A stretch of DNA of 31,064 bases from Pseudomonadota bacterium (GCA_023434265.1 JAEYTA010000120.1:1-31064), one strand, 5' to 3'; numbered from the stretch's first letter, positions 1 to 7,889 are shown. Notes: generated from the sequence alone by a model not told the origin. Program-made: numbers and translations.

Positions 1-1623
1 CCGCCGGCCGACGCGGCCGCAGCGACCGCCGCCGCGCCGTGCGCCGCGCGCATCATCGAGGGCACGCTCGACGGCCGGCTGATCGCCGTCGACGCCCGCA
101 CCGGGCGGCCGTGCGCCGACTTCGGAACCAACGGCGCCGTCGACATCAAGGTGGGCATGGGCGAGGTCATTCCGGGCATGGTGTCGATCACCTCGGCGCC
201 GACCATCGTGCGCGGAGTGGTGGTCACCGGCCACCAGGTGCTGGACGGCCAGTACAACGAGGCCCCTTCGGGCGTGATCCAGGGCTTCGACGCCGTCACC
301 GGGGAGCTGCGCTGGGCCTGGGACATGGCGCGGCCGGACCTGACCGGGCGGCCGCCCGACGGCGACAGCTACACCCGCGGCACCCCGAACATGTGGACGA
401 CGGCCACCGGCGACGAGCAGCTGGGGCTGGTCTACCTGCCGATGGGCAATTCGGCCGCCGACTATTACAGCTCGGACCGCTCCGAGGCGGAGAACCGCTA
501 CGCCACCTCCCTGGTGGCGCTGGACGTGACCACCGGGCGGCCGGCCTGGTCGTTCCAGACGGTGCACAAGGACGTCTGGGACTATGACCTCGGTTCGCAG
601 GCGACGCTGATCGACTATCCGTCCGGCGGGGCGATGGTCCCCGCGCTGGTGCTGCCCAGCAAACAGGGCGACCTGTATATCCTCGACCGCCGCACCGGCC
701 GGCCGCTGACGCCGGTGGCGGAACGCCCCGCGCCGCGCGGCGGGGTGGAGCCGGAGCAGCGCACGCCGACCCAGCCGCACTCGCTGTTTCACACCCTGCG
801 CCCCGACGCCGACCTCACCGAGCGGGACATGTGGGGCATGTCGCCGATCGACCAGATGATCTGCCGCATCGGCTTCCGGCAGGCGGCCTACGACGGCTTC
901 TACACGCCGCCGACCAGCGACCGCCGGTGGATCCAGTATCCCGGCTACAACGGCGGCTCGGACTGGGGCGGGGTGGCGGTCGACCCGCGGCGCGGCTGGA
1001 TCATCGCCAACTATAACGACATGCCCAACTATAACCGGCTGGTGCCACGCGAAGAGGCCAATGAGAAGGGCTGGTTCCCGCGCGGCGATCCGCGGCTGAA
1101 GGAGAAGACGCCGGAGTCGCGCGGCGGCGTGCCCGAGGGCGCGGAAGGCGCCGGCGACCCGCAATGGGGCGTGCCCTACGCCATCGACGTCAACGCCGGC
1201 TGGCGGATGAAATTCACCGGCCTGCTGTGCAAGCGGCCGCCCTATGGCGGCATCCGCGCCATCGACATCCGCACCGGCCGGACGGTGTGGGACCGGCCGT
1301 TCGGCACGGCGCGCAAGAACGGGCCGTTCGGGATCCCGTCGATGCTGCCCGTCGACATCGGCACGCCCAACAACGGCGGCGCAGTGGTCACCGCCGGGGG
1401 GCTGATCTTCATCGCCGCCGCCACCGACGACCTGATCCGCGCCATCGACGTGGAGACGGGCGAGACGGTGTGGTCCGACGTGCTGCCGGCCGGCGGCCAG
1501 GCCAATCCGATGGTCTACGAGCAGGACGGGCGGCAGTATCTCGTGATCATGGCCGGCGGGCATCACTTCATGGAGACGCCGAAGGGCGACTGGGTGATCG
1601 CCTACGCGCTGCCCGAACGATGA
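1..1623 (+). CDS. Membrane-bound PQQ-dependent dehydrogenase, glucose/quinate/shikimate family (5' end missing)
   Basis: The reading frame is open from base 1 and ends at TGA 1621-1623, so this is the C-terminal ~540 residues of a protein usually ~800 long; the N-terminal membrane segments lie outside the window. The enzyme family oxidises sugars or cyclic polyols in the periplasm with PQQ and passes electrons to ubiquinone. What I see: beta-propeller blades with repeated D-x-x-T-G-R-x-x-W motifs, the segment VHKDVWDYDLGSQ matching the active-site Asp region of E. coli Gcd, YNGGSDWGG, and the C-terminal blade PAGGQANPMVYEQDGRQYLV followed by AGGHH and VIAYALPE, close to the Gcd C-terminus. 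Substrate (glucose versus quinate or another polyol) cannot be decided. The next gene starts within its stop codon, so it is part of a respiratory operon. Confidence 0.9.
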   Translation, partial: PPADAAAATAAAPCAARIIEGTLDGRLIAVDARTGRPCADFGTNGAVDIKVGMGEVIPGMVSITSAPTIVRGVVVTGHQVLDGQYNEAPSGVIQGFDAVTGELRWAWDMARPDLTGRPPDGDSYTRGTPNMWTTATGDEQLGLVYLPMGNSAADYYSSDRSEAENRYATSLVALDVTTGRPAWSFQTVHKDVWDYDLGSQATLIDYPSGGAMVPALVLPSKQGDLYILDRRTGRPLTPVAERPAPRGGVEPEQRTPTQPHSLFHTLRPDADLTERDMWGMSPIDQMICRIGFRQAAYDGFYTPPTSDRRWIQYPGYNGGSDWGGVAVDPRRGWIIANYNDMPNYNRLVPREEANEKGWFPRGDPRLKEKTPESRGGVPEGAEGAGDPQWGVPYAIDVNAGWRMKFTGLLCKRPPYGGIRAIDIRTGRTVWDRPFGTARKNGPFGIPSMLPVDIGTPNNGGAVVTAGGLIFIAAATDDLIRAIDVETGETVWSDVLPAGGQANPMVYEQDGRQYLVIMAGGHHFMETPKGDWVIAYALPER

Positions 1624-2339
1624 ACCCGACCGTGTGGCTGCCCTATTGCGGACCGGCGCCGGCGGCGGGGGAGTGGCGCTGGAATCCCGATCCGCTGCTG
1701 ATCGCGGCGCTGGCGGCGGCAGCCCTGGCCTTCGCGTTGGGGACGCGAGGCCGGGAGCGGGCGCTGGGGCTGGGCGCCGTGGCGGTGCTGGCGGTGGGCT
1801 TCGTCTCGCCGCTGTGCGCGCTGAGCTCGGCCCTGTTCGCGGCGCGGACGGTGCATCACGTGCTGCTGGTCGCCGTCGCCGCGCCGCTGCTGGCATGGGC
1901 GCTGCCTCCCCGGCGGCTGGGGCCGCTGGCGCTGGCCACGGCGGGGCAGGCGGTGGTGTTCTGGCTGTGGCACGCGCCGGCCGCCTACGGCTGGGCGCTG
2001 TCGCACGACGTCGCCTACTGGTCGATGCAGACCAGCCTGCTCGGCACGGCGGTATGGTTCTGGGCGGGCGTGCGGCGGGCGTCGCCGCCGGCCGCGGTGG
2101 CGCACCTGCTGGTGGCCATGGTGGCCATGGGGCTGCTGGGGGCGCTGCTGACCTTCGCCGGGCGGCCGCTGTACGCCCCGCACCTGCTGACCACGGCGGC
2201 CTGGGGGCTGTCGCCGCTGGAGGACCAGCAGATCGCCGGCCTGATCATGTGGGCGCCGGCCGCTGCGATCTATCTGGCGGCGGCGCTGCTGACGCTGGGG
2301 CGGTGGATCGGTCCGGACCCGCGGGTGGGGAGCGCATGA
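1620..2339 (+). CDS. ctaG: Cytochrome c oxidase assembly protein, CtaG_Caa3 family
   Basis: A 239-residue polytopic membrane protein. ATG 1620 overlaps the upstream TGA by four bases (ATGA), which fixes the start and suggests translational coupling. It has about seven hydrophobic segments. Recognisable family features are RTVHHVLLVAVAAPLLA, the FWLWHAP segment and the C-terminal GLSPLEDQQIAGLIMW. Proteins of this family (Bacillus CtaG type) are needed for maturation of caa3-type oxidases, probably in copper delivery to the CuB site; they are unrelated to the Cox11-type CtaG of other proteobacteria. A caa3-type oxidase operon begins about 1.4 kb downstream, which fits the assignment. The metal-binding role is inferred from the family, not shown here. 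Confidence 0.87.
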   Translation: MNPTVWLPYCGPAPAAGEWRWNPDPLLIAALAAAALAFALGTRGRERALGLGAVAVLAVGFVSPLCALSSALFAARTVHHVLLVAVAAPLLAWALPPRRLGPLALATAGQAVVFWLWHAPAAYGWALSHDVAYWSMQTSLLGTAVWFWAGVRRASPPAAVAHLLVAMVAMGLLGALLTFAGRPLYAPHLLTTAAWGLSPLEDQQIAGLIMWAPAAAIYLAAALLTLGRWIGPDPRVGSA

Positions 2340-3070
2340 TCGGCAAGGTGATCGGCTATGTTCTCGAGTGGGCGGCGGGCCACCACGACGAGGGGCGCTA
2401 CTCGCCGGTGGCCATCGTCTTCCATTGGGCCATGGCGGCGCTGGTGCTGTTCCAGCTGTTCTGGGGCTGGTGGATGGGACGGCTGCCGGTGGGCGGCGAC
2501 AAGGTGGCGGCGCACGACCTGCACTATGCGATCGGGGTGCTGATGCTGGTGCTGGCCCTGGGGCGCGGGGCGTGGCGGGCCATGGCCCCGGGACCGATCA
2601 ACGACGCCGACAAGCCGGGCTGGGAGAGTCTGGCCGCGCATGTGACGCATTACCTGTTCTACGTCTGCCTGTTCGGCCTGCCCCTGACCGGCTGGGCGAT
2701 GATCTCGGCGACGGCGCGGGAGGAGGACCTCAGCTTGCTGGGCTTCTTTCCGTGGCCGCTGATGCCGATGCAGGACCTGACCCTGGCGACCCGCTGGCGC
2801 GTCGAGGCGGTGGCCGAGTGGATGCACTGGGGTCTGGTGCTGACCCTGATCCTGATGATCCCGATCCACGTCGGGGCGGCGCTGAAGCACCACCTCATCG
2901 ATCGGGACGACGTGTTCCACGGGATGCTGCCGGTCGTGCCGCAGCTGCCGCGGAAGCGGACGCGCTGGCAGCGTCGCTGGATGGCGGCGGAGCAGTGGGT
3001 GCGATCTCGAGCCAGGCGGCTATGGCGCGCATCTGGTCGTCCGACAGGCCGGCGACGGCGTCCGACATGA
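2336..3070 (+). CDS. Cytochrome b561 family protein
   Basis: A 244-residue protein starting at ATG 2336, which overlaps the upstream stop by four bases. The body is a four-helix di-heme cytochrome b561: SPVAIVFHWAMAALVLFQ in helix 1, HDLHYAIGVLML in helix 2, HVTHYLFYVCLFGLPLTGWAM in helix 3 and HWGLVLTLILMIPIHVGAALKHH in helix 4, with His residues placed as heme ligands. Such proteins move electrons between quinone and periplasmic acceptors. The conserved domain appears to end near DRDDVFHGMLP (about base 2935). The remaining ~45 residues are Arg-rich and unlike the family; they lie opposite the 3' end of the convergent cytochrome c gene. The C-terminal tail may therefore be read-through after a rearrangement rather than a functional part. 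Confidence 0.88.
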   Translation: MIGKVIGYVLEWAAGHHDEGRYSPVAIVFHWAMAALVLFQLFWGWWMGRLPVGGDKVAAHDLHYAIGVLMLVLALGRGAWRAMAPGPINDADKPGWESLAAHVTHYLFYVCLFGLPLTGWAMISATAREEDLSLLGFFPWPLMPMQDLTLATRWRVEAVAEWMHWGLVLTLILMIPIHVGAALKHHLIDRDDVFHGMLPVVPQLPRKRTRWQRRWMAAEQWVRSRARRLWRASGRPTGRRRRPT

Positions 3071-3602
3071 CGCCGCGCGGGTCGTTGCGCCGCTCGCCGG
3101 TCTTCCAGCGGCGCAGCTGGTCCAGGGTGTAGGCGGCGGGCTGACCGGAGAGGGCGGGATTGGCGGGGCCGATCCCTTCGCCGCGCGCGCCGTGGCAGAC
3201 GGCGCAGGCGGTGGTCCAGACGCGGGGCGGCGAGGCCGGAGGCGACGCGGCCGTCGCGGGGACCGGCAGGGCGGCGTACCAGGCAGCGACGGCGCGGCGG
3301 TCGTCGTGGTCCAGCCAGCGCGCCGCCTCGTACATGACCGGGTCCGCGCGCACCCGGCTGGCGTAGTCCTCCAGCTGCTTCTGCAGGTAGCCGGCGTCGA
3401 GCCCGGCGAGGCGGGGGACGCTGACCCCGTCGCCCATGCCGTCGAGGCCGTGGCAGCTGAAGCAGGCGTTGCGGGCGCCGCCGTCGCCGCCGCCCATGGC
3501 TATGACCTGGCCGTCGGCGGTGAAGGCCTGGTCGGGGCGGTCGCCGACGGGCGAGCAGGCCGCCGCGGCGAGGAGCAGACCGGAGGAGAGCAGGGCGCGC
3601 AC
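2895..3602 (-). CDS. Diheme c-type cytochrome, lipoprotein (cytochrome c4/c553-like)
   Basis: A 235-residue protein if started at GTG 3602. This start gives a clean lipoprotein signal, VRALLSSGLLLAAAAC, with the lipobox Cys directly after the hydrophobic stretch; the open frame continues upstream to 3773 but that part has no signal-like character. Two heme-binding motifs are visible, CFSCH and CAVCH, each in a typical class I cytochrome c domain (GLDGMGDG... and GARGEGIGPANPALSGQ...). It is likely a membrane-tethered periplasmic electron carrier to the nearby oxidase. The last ~32 residues (Ser/Ala-rich) lie opposite the b561 gene and look non-conserved. No Shine-Dalgarno is seen before 3602, and a predicted promoter lies only 9 bases upstream, so the message may be leaderless. 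Confidence 0.83.
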   Translation of the reverse strand: MRALLSSGLLLAAAACSPVGDRPDQAFTADGQVIAMGGGDGGARNACFSCHGLDGMGDGVSVPRLAGLDAGYLQKQLEDYASRVRADPVMYEAARWLDHDDRRAVAAWYAALPVPATAASPPASPPRVWTTACAVCHGARGEGIGPANPALSGQPAAYTLDQLRRWKTGERRNDPRGVMSDAVAGLSDDQMRAIAAWLEIAPTAPPPSSDAASASASAAAAARPAASRGTRRPDR

Positions 3603-3610
3603 GCGGATCG

Positions 3611-3635
3611 AACACGCCCCCAGCTTGGCGGTTCC
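3611..3635 (-). promoter_or_regulatory. Candidate sigma-EcfG promoter for the diheme cytochrome c
   Basis: On the minus strand GGAAC (3635-3631), 17 bases, then GTT (3613-3611). This is the GGAAC-N16-17-(C)GTT pattern of the alphaproteobacterial general stress sigma factor EcfG/SigT. A transcript would start around 3602-3606, at or beside the GTG start. Confidence 0.5.
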
Positions 3636-3638
3636 CCC

Positions 3639-3663
3639 GGAACCGTGGCCGTGGCGACGGGTT
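3639..3663 (+). promoter_or_regulatory. Candidate sigma-EcfG promoter for the caa3 oxidase operon
   Basis: GGAAC at 3639-3643, a 17-base spacer, then GTT at 3661-3663. Match and spacing equal those of the opposing minus-strand promoter, and the two -35 boxes form the palindrome GGTTCC-CCC-GGAACC (3630-3644). A transcript would start near 3670, leaving about 50 bases of leader before GTG 3721. Confidence 0.55.
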
Positions 3664-3720
3664 AGGCCTTGCGAGCAGGAAAGGGGCGCAGCGATTGCCG
3701 GCGTGTGGACCGAGGCGGAG

Positions 3721-4080
3721 GTGAGGGGGCAGGCCGTGCTTCTGGCGCTGCTGGCGACGGCCTGCGCCGACAAGGGCGGCGGGCCGCGGGAGATCGCGGG
3801 AGCCGATCCGGCGCGCGGCCTCGAGGTGGCGGAGCGGGTGGGCTGCGCCGCCTGTCACCGGTCGCCAGGCGTCGAATGGCCGAGCGGCGCGGCCGGTCCG
3901 TCGCTGGAGGGGTTCGGCGGCAGCCCGCTGATCGCCGGCCGCTTCCCCAACCAGCCGGACCGGCTGGCGCAGTGGGTCAGGAACGCGCCGTCGATGGCGC
4001 CGGAGACGGGGATGCCCGCGATGCCGATCACGGAAGCCGAGGCGCGCGACGTCGCCGCCTGGCTCTACACCCTCGAATGA
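3721..4080 (+). CDS. Monoheme c-type cytochrome, lipoprotein
   Basis: A 119-residue small cytochrome c. GTG 3721 is chosen because GAGG at 3711-3714 lies six bases upstream and because it gives a lipoprotein signal (VRGQAVLLALLATAC); an in-frame GTG at 3703 is possible but adds acidic residues before the signal. The heme motif CAACH covers residues 42-46 and a Met-containing segment GMPAMP near the C-terminus supplies the likely sixth ligand, followed by a helix EAEARDVAAWLYTLE typical of class I cytochromes. It heads the oxidase operon, overlapping the subunit II gene by four bases, and is probably the electron donor to, or an accessory subunit of, that oxidase. Confidence 0.85.
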   Translation: MRGQAVLLALLATACADKGGGPREIAGADPARGLEVAERVGCAACHRSPGVEWPSGAAGPSLEGFGGSPLIAGRFPNQPDRLAQWVRNAPSMAPETGMPAMPITEAEARDVAAWLYTLE

Positions 4081-5030
4081 GCGGGACGCCCGACAGCCTG
4101 CGCGGCTGGCCGCCGCCCGCGCTCGACCCCGCCGGACCTTTCGCCGGGCCGTTGACGATTCTCGCCTGGGTGCTGTTCGCCATGGGCGCGGCGGTGCTGC
4201 TGATCGTGCTGGTCGCGCTGGCGCTGGCGCTGTTCGGGCCGCGCCGCTGGCGGCGGCGGCTGGGCGGCGAGCGGCTGGTGTGGATCGGCGGCCTGGCCTT
4301 CCCGATCGTCGTCCTGAGCGCCCTGCTGATCTACGGCCTGACCCTGACCAGCCGATTGAGCGCCGAGCCGCGGCCGGGCGAGATGCGCGTCCGGGTCACC
4401 GGCGAGATGTGGTGGTGGCGCGTCGCCTACCTCGACGCCGAGGGCCGCGAGGTGCTGCAGGACGCCAACGAGCTGCACATCCCGGTCGGGCGGCCGGTGC
4501 TGCTGGAGCTCGAGTCCGCCGATGTGATCCACAGCCTCTGGGTCCCCCGACTGAGCGGCAAGGTCGACATGATCCCGGGGCGGCGGAACGTCATGCGCAT
4601 CCAGGCGGACGCGCCCGGGGCCTACGGTGGACAGTGCGCCGAATACTGCGGCGGCCCCCACGCCCTGATGGGGCTGGTGGTCGTGGCGCACGCGCCGGCG
4701 GACTTCGCGGCGTGGCGGGCGCGGCAGGCCGCCCCGGCCCCGGCGGCGACCCTACCGCACCCCGGCGCGGCGGTGTTCGACCGGGCCGGATGCGGGGCCT
4801 GCCATACGGTGGCCGGGACCGCGTTCAACGGGCTGGCCGGGCCGGACCTCAGCCATGTCGGGGCGCGGCGGACGCTCGGAGCCGGCATCCTGCCCAACAA
4901 CCAGGGGACCATGGCCGGCTGGATCGCCGACAGCCAGTCGATCAAACCGGGCAACCGCATGCCGGCCTACCCGGTGCTGACCGGACAGGAGTTGCGCGAC
5001 GTCTCGGCCTGGCTCGAGAGCCTGGAATGA
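4077..5030 (+). CDS. coxB: Cytochrome c oxidase subunit II, caa3 type (CuA domain plus cytochrome c domain)
   Basis: A 317-residue protein; ATG 4077 overlaps the preceding stop (ATGA). Two N-terminal transmembrane helices (about residues 24-53 and 66-92) are followed by the periplasmic cupredoxin domain. CuA ligands are visible: His152 in DVIHSLWVP, then Cys187, Cys191, His195 and Met198 in CAEYCGGPHALMG. A C-terminal class I cytochrome c domain carries CGACH (Cys239, Cys242, His243) and an NRMPAY segment near 295 with the likely Met ligand. The fusion of heme c to subunit II defines a caa3-type oxidase, in which electrons pass from heme c to CuA and on to subunit I. The subunit I gene follows with another ATGA overlap. 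Confidence 0.95.
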   Translation: MSGTPDSLRGWPPPALDPAGPFAGPLTILAWVLFAMGAAVLLIVLVALALALFGPRRWRRRLGGERLVWIGGLAFPIVVLSALLIYGLTLTSRLSAEPRPGEMRVRVTGEMWWWRVAYLDAEGREVLQDANELHIPVGRPVLLELESADVIHSLWVPRLSGKVDMIPGRRNVMRIQADAPGAYGGQCAEYCGGPHALMGLVVVAHAPADFAAWRARQAAPAPAATLPHPGAAVFDRAGCGACHTVAGTAFNGLAGPDLSHVGARRTLGAGILPNNQGTMAGWIADSQSIKPGNRMPAYPVLTGQELRDVSAWLESLE

Positions 5031-7570
5031 AGAGCGAGACCGGGTTCGACCCGCAACTCTACCAGCGCTTCCCCGCCCCGGGACCGCGTCCGGACGGGGA
5101 GCTGGAGACGCTGGAGAAGGTCTGGTGCGCGCCGAAGGGCTGGCAGTGGATCACCGCGATCAACAACAACTTCATCGGCGTCTACTACGTCGGCGCGGCC
5201 ATGCTGTTCTTCGTGCTGGCGGGGGTGCTGGCGCTGCTGATGCGCACCCAGCTCGCCCTGCCGATGAACGGCTTCCTGGGGCAGGAGACCTACAACCAGA
5301 TGTTCACCGTGCACGGCACGGTGATGATGTTCCTGTTCGCCGTGCCGGCGGTCGAGGCGCTGGGGGTGCTGCTGCTGCCGCAGATGGTGGGCGCGCGCGA
5401 CCTGCCGTTCCCGCGCCTGTCGGCCTACGCCTTCTGGGCCTATCTGATCGGCGGCCTGGCCTTCTTCAGCTCGATCTTCTTCGGGCTGGCCCCGAACGGC
5501 GGCTGGTTCATGTATCCGCCCTTGACCTCGACCACCTATTCGCCGGGCATCAACGCCGACTTCTGGCTGCTGGGCATCGGCTTCATCGAGATCTCGGCCA
5601 TCGCGGGGGCCATCGAGATCATCGTCGGGGTGCTGCGCAACCGCGCGCCGGGCATGACGCTGGACAAGCTGCCGATCTTCGCCTGGGCGATGCTGATCTT
5701 CGCCTGCATGATCATCATCGCCTTCCCGTCGATCATCCTGTCGACCCTGTTGCTGGAGGTCGAGCGGGCGCTGGGCTGGCCGTTCTTCGACCCGCTGAAG
5801 GGCGGCGATCCGCTGCTGTGGCAGCACCTGTTCTGGTTCTTCGGGCACCCGGAGGTCTACATCATCTTCCTGCCGGCGGCGGGCGCCATGTCGACCATCG
5901 TGCCGGCCATCGCCGGGACCCGGCTGGTCGGTTACCGGCTGGTGGTGCTGGCCATGCTGGCCACCGGCTTCATCAGCTTCGGCGTGTGGGCCCACCACAT
6001 GTTCACCACCGGCATGCCGACCATCTCGACCAGCTTCTTCTCGGCGGCCTCGATGGCGGTGTCGATCCCGGCGGGCGTGCAGGTGTTCGCCTGGATCGCC
6101 ACGGTGGCGGCGGGGAAGATGCGTTTGAACACTCCCGGCCTGTTCGTGCTGGGCGCGCTGATCATCTTCACCATGGGCGGCCTGACCGGCGTGATGGTGG
6201 CGATGGTCCCGTTCGACTGGCAGGCCCACGACAGCTACTTCATCGTCGCCCACCTGCACTATGTGCTGATCGGCGGCATGGTCTTTCCGCTGTTCGCGGC
6301 CATCTACTACTGGCTGCCGATGAGCTCGAGCCGGCCGCTCAGCGAGCGGCTGGGCAGGTGGGTGTTCTGGCTGATGTTCGCCGGCATGCACCTGACCTTC
6401 CTGCCCATGCACCTGACCGGTCTGATGGGCATGCCGCGGCGGGTCTACACCTACCTGCCGGACCGCGGCTGGGAGTGGCCGAACCTGATCTCGACGGCGG
6501 GGGCCTTCCTGTTCGGGGCGGCGGTGCTGCTGTGGATCGTCGACATGGTCCGCAACTTCCGCCCCTTCGGCGGCCGGGACGCCGGCAACGTCTACGGCGG
6601 ACCGGGGCTGGAGTGGCTGCCGACCGGCCTCTACTCGGTGCGCTCCATCCCGGTTGTGAAGAGCCTCTACCCGCTCTGGGACCAGAAGGACCTGGCCCGC
6701 GACGTCGAGGCGGGCCGCTATCTGCTGCCGGGGACCGCGACAGGCGAGCGCGAGACCATCGTCAGCTCGACCCTCAACGCCGAGCCGCAATACCTGCAGC
6801 GGATGCCCGATCCGTCGGCGTGGCACGTCTGGGCGGCGGTGTTCACGGCGGCCTTCTTCCTGCTGCTGACGGTGCAGGCCTACTGGCCGGGCGTTGTCTG
6901 CGGCGTGGCCGCCATCTACTGCATCGTGCAGTGGTGCTGGTTCCTCGACCGGCCGCGGATCGAACCGACGGTCGACGTCGGCGCGGGCATTCGCCTGCCG
7001 ACCTACGCCAGCGGCCCGTCCAGCCACGGCTGGTGGGCCATGGTCATCACCCTGATCGTGGCCGGCATGGTCGGGGCGCTGCTGGGCTTCAGCCATGTCT
7101 TCCTGTGGAGTCGGCAGCCGGAGACCTGGGCGCCGCCGCCGGATCCGTCCTTGCTGGCGCCGGTGCTCGCGGCCTATGCGGCGGCGGCCCTGTCGGCATG
7201 GGCGAGCTGCCGGACGCTGCGACTGGACCGACCGCGGGCGCCGGCCATCGCGACCCTGCTGATGCTCGCCGCCGTGGGACTGGTCGCGGCGGGATGGGGG
7301 CTGGACCTCGACCACTGGCTGGCGACGGAGCTGCGGCCCGAGGTCAACGCCCAGGGCGCGACGGTCTACGCCTTCCTCGGCTGGCAGGGCTTCTTCGTCG
7401 GGGTGTCGGCGCTGATGGGGGTGTACGCCCTGCTGCGCTGGCTGGCCGGGCACGTCGAGGCCGCGCGGCCGTCGACCTTCGACCTGATCGCCCTGTTCCT
7501 CGTCTTCTCGGCCGGGCAGGGCGTGTTCGCCGTGCTGCTGACGCGCCTTTTTCCGGGAGGCGGGACGTGA
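5027..7570 (+). CDS. ctaD: Cytochrome c oxidase fused subunits I and III
   Basis: An 847-residue membrane protein. Residues ~1-560 are a heme-copper oxidase subunit I: heme a ligand His96 (TVHGTVMM) and His411, heme a3 ligand His409 (VAHLHYV), CuB ligands His274, His323 and His324 (GHPEVY, WAHHMF), with the cross-link Tyr278 and Glu276 of the D channel; the D-channel entry Asp125 (GARDLPFPR) is also present. Residues ~600-847 hold about seven further helices resembling subunit III, so this is the natural I+III fusion known from some alphaproteobacteria. At the position of the K-channel Lys (bovine K319) it has Gln352 (IPAGVQVFAW). The protein should reduce oxygen to water with proton pumping. 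ATG 5027 overlaps the coxB stop by four bases. Confidence 0.95.
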   Translation: MKSETGFDPQLYQRFPAPGPRPDGELETLEKVWCAPKGWQWITAINNNFIGVYYVGAAMLFFVLAGVLALLMRTQLALPMNGFLGQETYNQMFTVHGTVMMFLFAVPAVEALGVLLLPQMVGARDLPFPRLSAYAFWAYLIGGLAFFSSIFFGLAPNGGWFMYPPLTSTTYSPGINADFWLLGIGFIEISAIAGAIEIIVGVLRNRAPGMTLDKLPIFAWAMLIFACMIIIAFPSIILSTLLLEVERALGWPFFDPLKGGDPLLWQHLFWFFGHPEVYIIFLPAAGAMSTIVPAIAGTRLVGYRLVVLAMLATGFISFGVWAHHMFTTGMPTISTSFFSAASMAVSIPAGVQVFAWIATVAAGKMRLNTPGLFVLGALIIFTMGGLTGVMVAMVPFDWQAHDSYFIVAHLHYVLIGGMVFPLFAAIYYWLPMSSSRPLSERLGRWVFWLMFAGMHLTFLPMHLTGLMGMPRRVYTYLPDRGWEWPNLISTAGAFLFGAAVLLWIVDMVRNFRPFGGRDAGNVYGGPGLEWLPTGLYSVRSIPVVKSLYPLWDQKDLARDVEAGRYLLPGTATGERETIVSSTLNAEPQYLQRMPDPSAWHVWAAVFTAAFFLLLTVQAYWPGVVCGVAAIYCIVQWCWFLDRPRIEPTVDVGAGIRLPTYASGPSSHGWWAMVITLIVAGMVGALLGFSHVFLWSRQPETWAPPPDPSLLAPVLAAYAAAALSAWASCRTLRLDRPRAPAIATLLMLAAVGLVAAGWGLDLDHWLATELRPEVNAQGATVYAFLGWQGFFVGVSALMGVYALLRWLAGHVEAARPSTFDLIALFLVFSAGQGVFAVLLTRLFPGGGT

Positions 7571-7875
7571 GGGCGTGGGCGTGGATGCTGGGCGGGCTGA
7601 GCCTGTGGGCGGTCCACTTCCTCGGCGTCTATCTGATCGCCAGCGTCGCCGACGTGGTCGCCACGGCGGACGACCCGGCGTGGCGAATGGCCGGGCTGGG
7701 CTTCAGCGTCCTGTGCGTGCTCGCCGGCGCGGCGCTGGGACTGATCGCGGCGAACCGCCTCCGGCGCGCGCGGGAAGAGGCCCCGCGCTTCCGGTGGGAA
7801 CTCGCCGCCCTGGGCTTCGGCCTCGCCGTGGTGGCGATGGTCTGGCAGGCGCTGCCGACCGTCACCGGCCACTGA
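7567..7875 (+). CDS. Small three-helix membrane protein of the oxidase operon, function unknown
   Basis: A 102-residue protein whose GTG start (7567) overlaps the ctaD stop (GTGA), so it belongs to the oxidase operon and is probably translated by coupling. Three hydrophobic segments are visible: about residues 4-28 (MLGGLSLWAVHFLGVYLIAS), 40-63 (GLGFSVLCVLAGAALGLIAA) and 76-98. No cofactor motif is evident apart from a His in helix 1 and one at the C-terminus. Position and size suggest an accessory or assembly subunit of the caa3 oxidase, perhaps replacing a small subunit IV, but this rests on context only. It ends 14 bases before the convergent amidohydrolase gene. Confidence 0.72.
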   Translation: MRAWAWMLGGLSLWAVHFLGVYLIASVADVVATADDPAWRMAGLGFSVLCVLAGAALGLIAANRLRRAREEAPRFRWELAALGFGLAVVAMVWQALPTVTGH

Positions 7876-7889
7876 CGAGGCCGGGGGGC

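Noticed and set aside
3654..3773. Upstream extension of the diheme cytochrome c frame to 3773
   Set aside because: It would bury the lipoprotein signal internally and overlap the start of the divergent cytochrome gene; GTG 3602 fits the signal sequence.
4967..7453. Long minus-strand frame opposite the oxidase subunit I gene
   Set aside because: Composed almost wholly of Arg, Gln, His, Gly and Asp, typical of the antisense of a GC-rich membrane protein gene.
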